Assembly (NCBI GenBank): GCA_947478905.1
Contig: CANJXG010000001.1
Coordinates: 1 to 64,000, forward strand
Direction: 5' to 3'
Length of the DNA stretch: 64,000 nt
Source: Coxiellaceae bacterium
Lineage (GTDB): Bacteria; Pseudomonadota; Gammaproteobacteria; Berkiellales; Berkiellaceae
Part shown: in pieces, positions 1-10,624 of the stretch
How the letters are laid out: each line of letters opens with the position of its first letter
Numbering within the stretch: position 1 is the stretch's first letter
The notes under the pieces: generated by a model
What the model saw: only the letters and a program-made list of their open reading frames with translations
Told to the model about the DNA's origin: nothing
The model's database searches: none
Made by a program: the position numbers and the translations under genes

Positions 1-1
1 A

Positions 2-340
2 GCTCAGTTTTTTAGTTGCCATTCTTTATCCTTGCATCTATCTAAAATCAGGTCGATTTTAACAGATTCAGGGCAATTACACTAAAGCTGTTCACTTGGC
101 TAGCTTGCTTTGTGAGTTAGAAAATTAAATATTCACCGAGAACTGCTGCGTGTTCAGGGTTCGCGTAAAAAAGTAACTGATAATATTAATGTATTTATAA
201 AAAAACAATCTGTTGTTGATCCTGTTTCTCCTCCCCCTGCTGTTGTGTCTGCTCAAAAGACAGAAAATACTATTGTCGATAACAAGCCGCTGTCTAAGCA
301 TGAGTCAGAGCCAGCTAAACCTAAAAAACAAACTCCGTAA
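2..340 (+). pseudogene. Probable frame-shifted 3' remnant of an unidentified gene
   Basis: An open frame runs from the left edge (frame of base 2) to a TAA at 83-85. Protein-like sequence continues in the next frame over about 72-125 (reading ...YTKAVHLASLLCELEN), and then returns to the first frame from 116 to a TAA at 338-340. The last part is lysine/proline/serine rich and looks like a disordered C-terminal tail. Two compensating frame changes over about 55 bases suggest a decayed gene or sequencing errors. No family was recognised and the 5' end lies outside the window. Confidence 0.3.
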
Positions 341-366
341 AACTAGTAACATTACATTAGCCTTTA

Positions 367-759
367 TTGAATTGGAATATGAATGCGGCATCTGCTTATA
401 AAAGTCTGCCTAAAAAGAATAAGATGCTTATTTTTTCAAAGAATGATCATGTTATTGATTCAAACATTGCATCTGTTTATAGCGCCATGAAATCTGATTT
501 TAAAAAAGAGTATAAATATGATAAATCTAAAGAGTCTTATAAGACTTTTAAAAAAACGTGTATGGTAAATGGAGGTCATTGTACACACTTGATTAGTTTA
601 CATGATCAAAGTGAGGTTCCAATGGTTAAACATATCAAGTGTTTTATTCAAAAAGAAAAACAGCCTGCAGTGGCTGCTGCTAAGAAACAAAAAAGAAAGC
701 TGTCTAGCTTTTGCAGTCCAAGAATATCTCATATTTTCAGACCGTCTTTTGAGAAATAG
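367..759 (+). CDS. Hypothetical basic protein, 130 aa
   Basis: This reading frame encodes a lysine-rich, mostly hydrophilic protein with no signal peptide or membrane segment. ATG codons occur at 379 and further in; 379 is a reasonable alternative start. The tail (AAAKKQKRKLSSF) is strongly basic. No domain was recognised. It is followed immediately by a hairpin terminator whose left arm overlaps the end of the reading frame, which is the main support for a real transcription unit. It may be a fragment of the decayed neighbour upstream or a small accessory protein. Function unknown. Confidence 0.35.
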   Translation: MNWNMNAASAYKSLPKKNKMLIFSKNDHVIDSNIASVYSAMKSDFKKEYKYDKSKESYKTFKKTCMVNGGHCTHLISLHDQSEVPMVKHIKCFIQKEKQPAVAAAKKQKRKLSSFCSPRISHIFRPSFEK

Positions 760-780
760 AAGACGGTTTCCTTCCTTTTT
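741..780 (+). terminator. Rho-independent terminator
   Basis: Inverted repeat ACCGTCTT (741-748) / AAGACGGT (760-767) with an 11-base loop that contains the TAG stop of the upstream reading frame, followed by a T/C-rich tract ending in five Ts. Confidence 0.55.
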
Positions 781-860
781 CTGTTAAAATACAAACAGTC
801 AGGTATCCTATACCTTAATATCTAGTTAGTTATCATAAAACGGAAATATCGGAAATACCC

Positions 861-2249
861 ATGCCAGCGAAAAATTTAGACGAAATTGTTTCATTTTGTA
901 AAAGAAGAGGCTTTCTCTTTCAAAGCGGTGAGCTTTACGGTGGTTTACAAGGTGTGTATGACTATGGGCCATTAGGAGTAGAGCTTAAAAATAATTTAAA
1001 AGCGGCATGGTGGCGCTCGAATGTGTATGAGCGCGATGATGTAGTAGGGCTAGACTCTTCCATTTTATCGCATCAAATGGTTTTTCAATATTCTGGTCAT
1101 GAGGAAACTTTCTCAGATAATATGGTCGATTGTTATGATTGCCAACGGCGCTGGCGGGTAGATCATTTGGTCGATGGTAAATGCGATCATTGTGGTTCGA
1201 CGAAATTAACCGAACCTAGACCTTTTAACATGATGTTTAAAACGCGGATTGGCCCGGTCGAAGATAGCACCTCTTTTGCTTATTTAAGACCAGAAACCGC
1301 ACAAGGTATTTTTATTAACTTTAAAAATATTGTGGATTCTACTTTTCAAAAACTTCCTTTTGGTGTTGCACAAATTGGAAAGGCGTTTAGAAATGAAATT
1401 ACGCCTCGTAATTTTATTTTTAGAGTGAGAGAATTTGAACAAATGGAAATTGAATTTTTTGTTAAACCTGGAGAAGATGAGCGTTGGCATGATGAGTGGG
1501 TTAAAACACGCTTAGCGTGGTGGGAAAAGCAAGGATTAGCAACTGAAAATCTGCAACTGCTTGTACAAGCAAAAGAAGAATTAGCGCATTATGCTAAAAA
1601 AACAGTCGATATTTTATATCGCTTCCCTCATGGTTTTGAAGAACTAGAAGGTATAGCTAATAGAACGGATTATGATTTAGGTTCTCATTCGAAAGATCAA
1701 AGCCTATTGAATATACAGGCGAGTGTAAAACCCAATACTGCAAGTACTTCTAAATTAAATATAGTAGATTCGCAAACTAAAGAATCTATGGTGCCGTTTG
1801 TCATTGAGCCTTCTGCAGGCGTGGATAGAGGTGTTTTAGCGATTTTAGTAGAGTCTTATACAGAAGAAACATTGGAAGAAGATAAAAAGCGGGTGGTTTT
1901 AAAATTAAAACCCCATTTATCCCCAGTGAAAGTAGCCGTTATGCCTTTAGCTAAAAATAATCCAGATATTGTTGCCAAGGCGCTTGAGATTAGAAAAAAT
2001 TTACGCGCTTTAGGCTTGGGTAAAATTGCATACGAAGATACGGGAAATATTGGAAAAAATTATCGACGACATGATGAAATAGGGACTCCTCTGTGTATTA
2101 CTATTGATTTTGAAACCATCGGTAAAGATGGGGATGTGAATGCATTTGATACAGTAACGGTTCGTCATCGAGATAGTATGACGCAAGAAAGAGTATCTGT
2201 AGATCAACTCGAGACTTTTGTAAGTGATTTTTTTAAGGGAGCATTGTAA
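861..2249 (+). CDS. glyS: Glycyl-tRNA synthetase, single-chain alpha2 type
   Basis: A 462-residue class II synthetase that charges tRNA-Gly in the cytoplasm. The N-terminus has the signature of the homodimeric enzyme ([16 protein letters not shown], then GVYDYGPLG). A zinc-binding-like cluster C91/C94/C108/C111 follows. Motif 2 appears as [19 protein letters not shown] and motif 3 as EPSAGVDRG; the last ~95 residues are the anticodon-binding domain. This is the dimeric enzyme of Firmicutes, Actinobacteria and eukaryotes, not the two-subunit GlyQ/GlyS of most gammaproteobacteria. The next gene starts 6 bases after the stop, so the two may be co-transcribed. Confidence 0.95.
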   Translation: MPAKNLDEIVSFCKRRGFLFQSGELYGGLQGVYDYGPLGVELKNNLKAAWWRSNVYERDDVVGLDSSILSHQMVFQYSGHEETFSDNMVDCYDCQRRWRVDHLVDGKCDHCGSTKLTEPRPFNMMFKTRIGPVEDSTSFAYLRPETAQGIFINFKNIVDSTFQKLPFGVAQIGKAFRNEITPRNFIFRVREFEQMEIEFFVKPGEDERWHDEWVKTRLAWWEKQGLATENLQLLVQAKEELAHYAKKTVDILYRFPHGFEELEGIANRTDYDLGSHSKDQSLLNIQASVKPNTASTSKLNIVDSQTKESMVPFVIEPSAGVDRGVLAILVESYTEETLEEDKKRVVLKLKPHLSPVKVAVMPLAKNNPDIVAKALEIRKNLRALGLGKIAYEDTGNIGKNYRRHDEIGTPLCITIDFETIGKDGDVNAFDTVTVRHRDSMTQERVSVDQLETFVSDFFKGAL

Positions 2250-2255
2250 TTTTTC

Positions 2256-3422
2256 ATGGAAGAATCACCAAAACTTAGATCTATTGCTTTGGGGGAAGAT
2301 AGTACACGACAATTTAAGGTGGATGTCAAAAATGCACAATCTTTAGCTTCAGAGATGGCAGCCTTTGCTAATACAGACGGAGGTACTATTTTTATTGGCG
2401 TTGCTGATGATGGGAGTACACCAGGTCTGTCATTTGATGATATCACTCGTATTAATCAACTTATTAGTAATGCTGCAACTCAGTTGGTACGTAGTCCACT
2501 GAGTGTGAAGACTGAAAGCGTCGCGCTTAAAAATGGTAAGGTGGTTCTTATAGTGACTGTTGCTCAAGGTTTAAATAAACCTTATTTTGATAAAGATGGT
2601 GTGATTTGGTTGAAGTGCGGGGCAGACAAGCGTCGAGCGCATTCTAGGGAAGAAATACGACGTTTCTTTCAAGAGAGTCATGAGTTTCATGCGGATGAAT
2701 TGCCTGTGCAAGTAGGGGTGGAAGCAATTGATAAATTGCGTTTTAGAGATTTTCTTAAAGAGGTATATGATCAAGACTATCCTGATGATATCGCCGCTAG
2801 GTTAAATTTGTTACACAATATGAATCTTGCCACGGGAGATGGTCATCTGACTTTAGCAGGATTATTACTTTTTGGGGAACGACCTGAATACATTAAGCCA
2901 CAGTTCACAATTAAAGCAATTTATTATCCGGGTAATGATATTCATGTGAGTGAATATATAGATACACACGACTTTTCAGGACCTTTATCAAAAATATTTG
3001 AGTCAGCGATTTCATTTATTCATAGAAATTTACATCAAAGACAAGCAGGTCGTGGGGTTAATTCACCAGGTACACTAGAAATACCTTTGATTGTATTTGA
3101 AGAGCTTTTAGTCAATGCTTTAATGCATCGTGATTATTTAATTAGTGCGCCGATTAGGATTTTTATTTTTAAAAATCGTATTGAAATTATTAGTCCGGGA
3201 TCGTTACCGAATAATTTAACGGTTGAAAAAATAAAGTTGGGAAACTCAAATATTCGTAATCCTATTTTAGTTTCTTTTATTAGTAAAGGATTATTACCTT
3301 ACAAGGGGCTGGGATCAGGTATTAGGCGGGCGCTAGAGGCGTGGCCTTTAATTGATTTTGTAAATGATGAAGATGGCGGTTTGTTTAAGGTCACGGTGCA
3401 TCGAAAGCAAGATGATAAGTAA
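2256..3422 (+). CDS. AlbA_2/Schlafen-type DNA-binding protein with C-terminal HATPase-like domain
   Basis: This 388-residue protein belongs to the COG2865-type putative transcriptional regulators. Residues ~10-125 match the AlbA_2 (AAA_4) domain: DSTRQFK at the start, then FANTDGGTIFIGVADDG. The C-terminal part carries the GHKL-like signature: EELLVNALMHRDY (N box), RIEIISPGSLP, and GLGSGIRRALE. A middle winged-helix region is typical of the family but was not resolved by eye. Family members are variously linked to regulation, stress or mobile and defence loci, but the actual function is unknown. It lies 6 bases downstream of glyS. No sign of truncation. Confidence 0.85.
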   Translation: MEESPKLRSIALGEDSTRQFKVDVKNAQSLASEMAAFANTDGGTIFIGVADDGSTPGLSFDDITRINQLISNAATQLVRSPLSVKTESVALKNGKVVLIVTVAQGLNKPYFDKDGVIWLKCGADKRRAHSREEIRRFFQESHEFHADELPVQVGVEAIDKLRFRDFLKEVYDQDYPDDIAARLNLLHNMNLATGDGHLTLAGLLLFGERPEYIKPQFTIKAIYYPGNDIHVSEYIDTHDFSGPLSKIFESAISFIHRNLHQRQAGRGVNSPGTLEIPLIVFEELLVNALMHRDYLISAPIRIFIFKNRIEIISPGSLPNNLTVEKIKLGNSNIRNPILVSFISKGLLPYKGLGSGIRRALEAWPLIDFVNDEDGGLFKVTVHRKQDDK

Positions 3423-3905
3423 AAAAATCGCCTTGTTGCTTTACGGTCCGGCATCATAAGTTTTAAACCCCTGAAAGTCCGCCCAAGGGCAGTCCTCTCC
3501 CGTGAAGGTCAGTAGTGTCTGGGGAAATAGAATTTTCTATAATTTTTGGTAAGGGAAAGAGGATGAGCGAAGAGAATCCATAATCTCACTTTCGTAAAGG
3601 GAGACGGCGTCGCGACTTGTCCACCGAAGCGCTTGTGCGTAGGTGGAAGCGATGCCAAGAGGGATTTAAGTGATACTGTGCCCTAAATCCCTCGTATCTC
3701 TAAGCCTACGGCAAGAGCTACGGTCCCTTTACGAAAGGGACAAATTTTTTGTACCGAAAAAAACTGGGGAGCCTTCAGCCGCTTCGGGGCGGATGAGGGG
3801 TTAAGATAGAAAAAAGGCTACAATCATTGCCTATCCTATGATAGGATGTTTGGGAATATTTTATTAAACTTGCAATCATGTTGATATTTTTGGAAAGAAC
3901 GCATC
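3423..3905. other. Hairpin-rich, GC-elevated intergenic element
   Basis: No gene is seen in this 483-base gap. The core (3601-3660) has 37 G/C in 60 bases, well above the AT-rich neighbours. Structures include a hairpin ATAGAA/TTCTAT at 3527-3540 followed by AATTTTT; a short stem CCACC...GGTGG near 3621-3645; a perfect 10-bp stem GAGGGATTTA (3659-3668) / TAAATCCCTC (3684-3693); and a long-range 14-base inverted repeat at 3589-3602 and 3724-3737. The terminator-like hairpin at 3723-3750 closes it. This could be a structured non-coding RNA, an extragenic palindromic repeat, or a leader of thrS. It does not match RNase P RNA, tmRNA or 6S RNA as I know them. Confidence 0.4.
3723..3750 (+). terminator. 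Terminator-like hairpin upstream of thrS
   Basis: Stem GTCCCTTT (3723-3730) / AAAGGGAC (3734-3741) with a 3-base loop, followed by AAATTTTTT. It is a good rho-independent terminator on the plus strand. It could end a small RNA from the preceding element or the glyS-regulator transcript. Its left arm also pairs with 3589-3602, so two alternative foldings are possible. Confidence 0.55.
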
Positions 3906-5816
3906 ATGCCTATTATTACACTACCAGATGGTACACAAAAGGTTTTTGATAAACCAGTTACCGTGCAATTTGTCGCTCAAAGTATTGGAGCAGGGCTTGC
4001 TAAAGCTGCTTTAGCAGGAAAAGTGAACAATACTTTAGTTGATACCAGTTTTGAGATTAAGCAAGATGCTAAACTTTCTATTATTACTGAAAAAAGTCCT
4101 GAAGGTTTAGAAGTTATTAGACATTCTTGTGCTCATTTGCTAGCTCAGGCAGTGCAGTCAGTTTACCCTGAAGCTCAAGTGACTATTGGTCCAGTGATTG
4201 AAAATGGATTTTTTTATGATTTTGCTTTTAGTCGTGCTTTTACCCCGGAAGACTTGGCTTTATTTGAACAAAAAATGACGGACATAGTCAAAGCAGATTT
4301 AACGGTAAAACGAACCGTGATGTCTCGTAACGAGGCAATTAAATTATTTGAAAAAATGGGTGAAACGTATAAAGTTGAAATTTTAAATGCGATCCCAGAT
4401 ACTGAAGATTTAAGTTTTTATCAGCAAGGTGATTTTATTGATTTGTGTCGGGGGCCGCATGTGCCTTCTACTAGTAAAATTAAAGCTTTTAAATTACAAA
4501 AAGTGGCAGGGGCGTATTGGAGAGGCGATTCTAATAATGCCATGTTACAACGTATTTATGGTACCGCGTGGGAGAACCAAAAATCTTTAGATGCGTATTT
4601 GAATCGTCTAGAAGAAGCTGAAAAGCGTGATCATCGTAAATTAGGTAAAAAATACGATTTATTCCATATTCAAGAAGAAGCCCCGGGTATGATTTTTTGG
4701 CATCCTAAGGGGTGGACTATTTATTTATTAATTCAAAATTATATCCGAGAGCTTATTACCGAGCATGGGTACCAAGAAGTGCATACTCCTCAGGTAGTGG
4801 ATCGCAGTTTATGGGAAAAATCTGGCCATTGGGAAATGTTTGGAAAAGACATGTTTACTGTTCAAACGGATGACCGAGTGTATGCGGTTAAACCAATGAA
4901 TTGTCCGTGTCATGTGCAGATTTATAATCAAGGTATTAAAAGCTACCGGGATCTGCCTTTGCGAATGGCTGAATTTGGATCTTGTCATCGAAATGAACCT
5001 TCAGGGGCATTACATGGTTTAATGCGTTGTAGAAATTTTGTACAAGATGATGCCCATATTTTTTGTACAGAGGATATGATACAAAGCGAGGTTTCTAACT
5101 TTATTGATTTATTGTATCCAGTATATGAAAGTTTTGGTTTTAAATCTATTTCTGTGAAATTATCGACCCGTCCTGAAAATCGAGTAGGATCGGACGAGAT
5201 TTGGGATAAAGCAGAGCAGGCTTTAGAAGTCGCTTTGAACAATAAGAATATCCAATGGGAACTTTGTAAGGGTGAAGGGGCATTTTATGGTCCTAAAATT
5301 GAATTTTCTCTTCATGATTGTATCGGTCGTGTGTGGCAATGTGGTACTATGCAGGTTGACTTTTCTATGCCAGTGCGTTTAGGTGCCGAATATATTGCTG
5401 AAGATGGTTTCCGCCAAGCTCCCGTGATGCTGCACCGTGCTATTTTAGGTTCTTTAGAACGTTTTATTGGTATTTTAATTGAAGAGTATGCCGGTTCTTT
5501 TCCTTTTTGGTTAGCGCCTGTTCAAGTTGTAATACTTAATATTACCGATAAACAGGTGGCTTTTGCTAAAAGTATTGAAAAAAGTTTATTAGATCAAGGG
5601 ATCAGAGTTATTACCGACTTGCGTAATGAGAAAATAGGCTTTAAAATTCGGGAACACACTATTGATCGTGTTCCCTACTTATTAGTGGTAGGCGATAAGG
5701 AAATAGAGCAACAAAAGGTATCGGTTAGAACGCGCGATGGTGAAGATCTTGGATTACTATCACTTAGTGAGTTTACTGATAAAATCATGAAAGAAAACAG
5801 GAGAAAAAACAATTAG
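3906..5816 (+). CDS. thrS: Threonyl-tRNA synthetase
   Basis: The 636-residue enzyme charges tRNA-Thr and edits mischarged Ser-tRNA. Domains in order: N-terminal TGS (~1-62), editing domain with HSCAH and DLCRGPH, class II catalytic core with PMNCPCH (zinc Cys), motif 2 around [20 protein letters not shown] (zinc His) and motif 3 [13 protein letters not shown] (third zinc ligand His), then an anticodon-binding domain from ~535. The length equals the usual ~640. A GGAAAG Shine-Dalgarno-like stretch precedes the ATG. It heads the conserved thrS-infC-rpmI-rplT-pheS-pheT-ihfA cluster. In E. coli thrS controls its own translation through a leader; nothing equivalent was identified here. Confidence 0.97.
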   Translation: MPIITLPDGTQKVFDKPVTVQFVAQSIGAGLAKAALAGKVNNTLVDTSFEIKQDAKLSIITEKSPEGLEVIRHSCAHLLAQAVQSVYPEAQVTIGPVIENGFFYDFAFSRAFTPEDLALFEQKMTDIVKADLTVKRTVMSRNEAIKLFEKMGETYKVEILNAIPDTEDLSFYQQGDFIDLCRGPHVPSTSKIKAFKLQKVAGAYWRGDSNNAMLQRIYGTAWENQKSLDAYLNRLEEAEKRDHRKLGKKYDLFHIQEEAPGMIFWHPKGWTIYLLIQNYIRELITEHGYQEVHTPQVVDRSLWEKSGHWEMFGKDMFTVQTDDRVYAVKPMNCPCHVQIYNQGIKSYRDLPLRMAEFGSCHRNEPSGALHGLMRCRNFVQDDAHIFCTEDMIQSEVSNFIDLLYPVYESFGFKSISVKLSTRPENRVGSDEIWDKAEQALEVALNNKNIQWELCKGEGAFYGPKIEFSLHDCIGRVWQCGTMQVDFSMPVRLGAEYIAEDGFRQAPVMLHRAILGSLERFIGILIEEYAGSFPFWLAPVQVVILNITDKQVAFAKSIEKSLLDQGIRVITDLRNEKIGFKIREHTIDRVPYLLVVGDKEIEQQKVSVRTRDGEDLGLLSLSEFTDKIMKENRRKNN

Positions 5817-6351
5817 CACACCAAAAAAACAGACGGTTCGTATAAATAAGGCCATTATAGCCCCGAACGTGAGATTAGTTGATCCAGAGAATAAACTTGA
5901 TCCAGCTATTTTTGTGCAGTTCAAAACGGGCTTAATGTCTTCTAGAACCGCATTAGAACTTGCTGATAAGCTAGATTTAGATTTAGTGGAAGTTTCACCT
6001 AATGCAGATCCTCCTGTTGTGCGTATCATGGATTACGGTAAACTTATCTTTAACGAGAAAAAGTCTAAGAAAAAGCAGAAAATTTCTAAAACCAAAGAAA
6101 TTAAGATGCGACCGGTGACAGAAGAAGGGGATTTTGGGGTAAAAACTCGCAACCTTATAAGCTTCTTAAAAGAGGGAGATAAAGTTAAAGTAACTATTCG
6201 TTTTAGAGGACGTGAAATCACCCATAAAGAATTGGGCACGCACTTATTAGAACGTATTGTAAAAGAGGTAGAAGGAATAGGGGTTGTAGATCAAATGCCT
6301 AGACTAGAAGGCCGACAAATGGTTATGATAATTTCTCCTAAAAATAAATAA
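5812..6351 (+). CDS. infC: Translation initiation factor IF-3, ATT start
   Basis: IF-3 binds the 30S subunit and discriminates against non-AUG starts. The usual ATG-initiated reading would begin internally at MRLVDPENK and lose the conserved N-terminus. The reading frame extends upstream to an ATT at 5812, giving 179 residues beginning [20 protein letters not shown], the normal family start and length. An AGGAG lies at 5799-5803, 8 bases before the ATT. The ATT overlaps the thrS stop codon. A rare AUU start is the known basis of IF-3 autoregulation in E. coli, so feedback control is likely conserved here. N-terminal and C-terminal IF-3 domains are both complete. Confidence 0.95.
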   Translation: MSTPKKQTVRINKAIIAPNVRLVDPENKLDPAIFVQFKTGLMSSRTALELADKLDLDLVEVSPNADPPVVRIMDYGKLIFNEKKSKKKQKISKTKEIKMRPVTEEGDFGVKTRNLISFLKEGDKVKVTIRFRGREITHKELGTHLLERIVKEVEGIGVVDQMPRLEGRQMVMIISPKNK

Positions 6352-6385
6352 TTAATGAACAATTAATCAATGCGGAGTTGAATAA

Positions 6386-6610
6386 ATGACACAAAAAACA
6401 AAAACAAAGGGAAAGGTCAAATTAAAGACCAACCGGGGCGCTGCCAAGCGCTTTAAAATAACCGGGACCGGAAAAGTACGTTTTAGACGTGCCTTTCGTA
6501 ACCATATTAAAACCAAGAAATCATCTCAAAAAGTGCGTCACCAACGTGCTGATGGCGTTCTAAAAGAATGTGATGCAAAATTGGTACGTAGAATGTTGTG
6601 TGCTGAATAA
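6386..6610 (+). CDS. rpmI: 50S ribosomal protein L35
   Basis: A 74-residue very basic protein with the L35 signature KLKTNRGAAKRFKITG and a following lysine/arginine-rich segment. It has an N-terminal extension of about 10 residues (MTQKTKTKGK) compared with the usual 64-65. A GCGGAG sequence lies 8-13 bases before the ATG. It sits between infC and rplT, as in other gammaproteobacteria. L35 and L20 are part of the large subunit, and in E. coli this pair is regulated translationally by L20; no specific operator was identified here. Confidence 0.94.
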   Translation: MTQKTKTKGKVKLKTNRGAAKRFKITGTGKVRFRRAFRNHIKTKKSSQKVRHQRADGVLKECDAKLVRRMLCAE

Positions 6611-6645
6611 TCAAGCGTCAAGGTTTTTAAAATGAGGATTAAGAA

Positions 6646-7002
6646 ATGGCAAGAGTAAAACGGGGTGTCACTTCCCATAAAAGACACAAAAAAGTATTAA
6701 AATTAGCAAAAGGGTATTATGGTGCTCGGAGTCGCTGTTTTAAAGTTGCAAAACAAGCGGTGATTAAAGCAGGACAATATGCTTATCGTGATAGACGTCA
6801 GCGTAAACGTCAAATTCGTTCACTTTGGATTGTGCGTGTAAATGCAGCAGCCAGAGAATGTGGTATATCATACAGTCGTTTTATAGCAGGTTTGAAAAAA
6901 TCTCATATTGCTATAGATAGAAAAATTCTTAGTGAATTAGCGGTATTTGATAAAGTAGCATTTGAAAAAATTGCACAAACCGCAAAATCTGCACTAGCTT
7001 AA
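6646..7002 (+). CDS. rplT: 50S ribosomal protein L20
   Basis: A 118-residue L20 starting [19 protein letters not shown], with the expected N-terminal basic helix followed by RNA-binding repeats rich in arginine ([16 protein letters not shown]). L20 binds 23S rRNA early in 50S assembly. Full length for the family. It is 35 bases after rpmI, and an AGGA-like sequence lies just upstream of the start. A short GC-rich hairpin follows before pheS. Confidence 0.96.
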   Translation: MARVKRGVTSHKRHKKVLKLAKGYYGARSRCFKVAKQAVIKAGQYAYRDRRQRKRQIRSLWIVRVNAAARECGISYSRFIAGLKKSHIAIDRKILSELAVFDKVAFEKIAQTAKSALA

Positions 7003-7010
7003 TGCATTGA

Positions 7011-8069
<1,059 letters not shown>

Positions 8070-8074
8070 AAAAA

Positions 8075-10153
8075 ATGAAATTTAGCGAATCGTGGCTACG
8101 GGAATGGATAAATCCAAATTGTTCCAAAGAGCAATTGTGTCATTTTTTAACGATGGCTGGATTAGAAGTAGAGCATAGTGATGATTTTAGCACTTCCGAT
8201 GAGATTGACATTAACATTACTCCAAATCGTGGTGATTGTTTAAGTATCAAAGGGATTGCACGCGATCTAGCGGCTTGTACCCATTCAGTTTATACAATGC
8301 CGTTTAATATCGTTCAAGCCCCTATAAATAGCCAGATTGAAGTAACCCTAGAGATTGAATCAGATGCATTAAACATCTGCTCAAAATATTGTGGTCGTGT
8401 GATTCAAAATATTACTGTTTCCAATCCAACCCCCGATTGGATGAAAATGCGATTGAGTGCCAGTGGGTTAAAAACTCATAATTGCATTGTAGATATTATG
8501 AATTATGTGATGCTAGAGTTAGGACAACCTATGCATGCATTTGATTTGGATAAAATCGATGCGGATAAACCTAATAAATCTATTATAGTTCGAAAGGCAA
8601 AGGCTGGTGAGACGTTAGTTGCATTGGATAATCAATTATTGAAATTAACACCAGAACATTGTGTTATAGCCGATAGTAAAGCAAGCCTTGCGTTAGCAGG
8701 GGTGATGGGAGGGCTAGACAGCGGGGTTTCTATGCAAACCCAAAGTGTTTTTTTAGAAAGTGCTTTTTTTCATCCTTTAGCATTGGCGGGCGTAGCTAGA
8801 AATTTTGGGTTACAAACAGATTCTGCTTATCGTTTTGAGCGTGGCGTTGATTTTAATTTACCTGCACAAGCGATTGAACGGGCAACCCAATTAATTTTGG
8901 AAATTGCAGGTGGGCAGGCGGGCGTTTTAATTGAAAAAGGCGATCCTACTTATTTGCCAAAAATAGGCTGTATTACTTTAAATCACCAAAGTATAAATAA
9001 ATTATTAGGTCATAATATTACAGCCGAGCAAATTGTTGATATTTTAGTTTCTTTAGAGTGTGAGGTCAGATCCGATTCATTGCCCAATCAAAGTTTGAGT
9101 TGGAGTGTCACCCCTGCTAGCCATCGATTTGATTTAACTATTGAAGCAGATCTGATTGAAGAAATTTGTAGGGTCGTGGGATATGAGAATTTACCGGTTA
9201 CTAAACCGAGTTTTACAGCAGATAAAAATTATTTAAAAATAGATTCAGTGCCTTTAAGCCGTTTTAGGCGTGCATTAGCGGATATGGGATATACCGAAGC
9301 TATCACCTATAGTTTTGTCTCCCCCACACTTCAAGCGTTATGTACCCCTGAGCTTGAGAGTTTAAAACTGGAAAATCCTATTTCCAGTGAGATGTCTGTT
9401 ATGCGTACTTCTTTGTGGCCCGGTTTAATAAGTGCGTTGCAATATAATCAGGCGCGTAGCCAATCTACTATCCAACTTTTTGAAAGTGGGTTAAGGTTTA
9501 GATTGATTAATCATGAACTGATTCAAGAGCGTGTTTTAAGTGGTATTGTAGTGGGTCAAGCAGATCCTACGCATTGGGGAGCCAAAGCAAAGGCATTCGA
9601 TTTTTATGATGTGAAAGGTCATATTGAATCTATTTTTCAGCTCACAGGATATAATGTCGACGATTTACAATGGAGTGCCTGTACAGAAGGTGTTTTGCAT
9701 CCGGGTCAAAGTGCTAAAATAAGTTATAAATCTAAAAATTTAGGTTCTATGGGCGTTTTACACCCAAAGATGGCTCAAACCTTATCTTTGGAAGGTACCG
9801 TCATTGTTTTTGAATTATTATTAGAAGATTTTTCAAAAATGAAAGACTTTGAATTTCATGCTCCTTCAAAATATCCGAGTATCAGTCGAGATGTGAGTTT
9901 TACATTGAATATTGATCAAGAAATAGGAGCGCTTGTAGAGTTTATAAAAAATAATGTAGGTCAACTCTTACAAAAAGTAGTGGTTTTTGATATTTATAGT
10001 GGTAAAGGGATAGAGGTTGGTCGAAAAAGTGCTGCTATTAGTCTAACGTTTCAACATGAAGCGCGTACTTTAGTAGAAAATGAGGTTGAGATACTCATGC
10101 AAGGGATGATTGCTAATTTAGCATCAAAATTTAATGCACAATTAAGGGAGTAA
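8075..10153 (+). CDS. pheT: Phenylalanyl-tRNA synthetase beta subunit lacking the OB tRNA-binding domain
   Basis: A 692-residue beta subunit; the usual length is about 795. The N-terminus [14 protein letters not shown] and TMAGLEVE (B1) runs directly into [16 protein letters not shown]. The roughly 100-residue EMAP-type OB-fold tRNA-binding domain (B2) normally inserted between those two segments is absent, with no frameshift. The remaining B1, B3/B4 editing, B5, B6-B7 and the C-terminal FDX-ACB anticodon-binding domain all appear present. It sits between pheS and ihfA as usual. The enzyme is probably functional, since the core interface is intact and the frame is clean. This is a lineage-specific domain loss. 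Confidence 0.95.
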   Translation: MKFSESWLREWINPNCSKEQLCHFLTMAGLEVEHSDDFSTSDEIDINITPNRGDCLSIKGIARDLAACTHSVYTMPFNIVQAPINSQIEVTLEIESDALNICSKYCGRVIQNITVSNPTPDWMKMRLSASGLKTHNCIVDIMNYVMLELGQPMHAFDLDKIDADKPNKSIIVRKAKAGETLVALDNQLLKLTPEHCVIADSKASLALAGVMGGLDSGVSMQTQSVFLESAFFHPLALAGVARNFGLQTDSAYRFERGVDFNLPAQAIERATQLILEIAGGQAGVLIEKGDPTYLPKIGCITLNHQSINKLLGHNITAEQIVDILVSLECEVRSDSLPNQSLSWSVTPASHRFDLTIEADLIEEICRVVGYENLPVTKPSFTADKNYLKIDSVPLSRFRRALADMGYTEAITYSFVSPTLQALCTPELESLKLENPISSEMSVMRTSLWPGLISALQYNQARSQSTIQLFESGLRFRLINHELIQERVLSGIVVGQADPTHWGAKAKAFDFYDVKGHIESIFQLTGYNVDDLQWSACTEGVLHPGQSAKISYKSKNLGSMGVLHPKMAQTLSLEGTVIVFELLLEDFSKMKDFEFHAPSKYPSISRDVSFTLNIDQEIGALVEFIKNNVGQLLQKVVVFDIYSGKGIEVGRKSAAISLTFQHEARTLVENEVEILMQGMIANLASKFNAQLRE

Positions 10154-10158
10154 CATAA

Positions 10159-10482
10159 ATGACTGGTACAGTAACAAAAGCAGAATTATCAGATTTATTA
10201 GTAGAAACTGACGATCTTAATTTAAGTAAAAAAGATGCAAAAGATTTTGTAGATCTGATTTTTGAAACCATGCGAGCTGAACTAGAACAAGGTGTTGAAC
10301 TTAAAATATCTCGTTTTGGTAATTTTTCACTTAGAAAGAAAAAACAAAGACCTGGCCGGAACCCTAAAACAGGTGAAGAAATTCCTATTAAGTCAAGAAG
10401 AGTCGTTACTTTTAGGCCAGGTAAAAAACTAAAAGATAGAGTGTTAAAATTTAAAGGCGATCTTGCCTCAACTAAAGATTGA
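10159..10482 (+). CDS. ihfA: Integration host factor subunit alpha
   Basis: A 107-residue HU/IHF-family DNA-bending protein. The conserved beta-arm motif [14 protein letters not shown] and the following [16 protein letters not shown] are clear. It starts [14 protein letters not shown] and has a short C-terminal extension (KGDLASTKD) relative to the 99-residue E. coli protein. It lies 5 bases after pheT and closes the translation cluster, as in other gammaproteobacteria. It heterodimerises with IhfB (not in this window) to bend DNA at promoters, recombination sites and origins. A tRNA-Pro gene follows. Confidence 0.95.
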   Translation: MTGTVTKAELSDLLVETDDLNLSKKDAKDFVDLIFETMRAELEQGVELKISRFGNFSLRKKKQRPGRNPKTGEEIPIKSRRVVTFRPGKKLKDRVLKFKGDLASTKD

Positions 10483-10527
10483 GAATCTATCAAAAGATAG
10501 GTAAGATAGAGGCTGCTATTTTTTCTT

Positions 10528-10607
<80 letters not shown>

Positions 10608-10624
10608 CTTTTCTTTATTGTTTT

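Noticed and set aside
213-401. 62-aa reading frame starting MLILFLLPLLLC
   Set aside because: It is an alternate-frame reading of the Lys/Pro-rich remnant at 116-340; the hydrophobic composition comes from T-rich codons and there is no ribosome-binding site.
3423-3905. RNase P RNA, tmRNA, 6S RNA or T-box
   Set aside because: None of the conserved cores known to me are present (no GAGGAAAGTCC-type core in context, no tag reading frame, no T-box sequence); left as unclassified structure.
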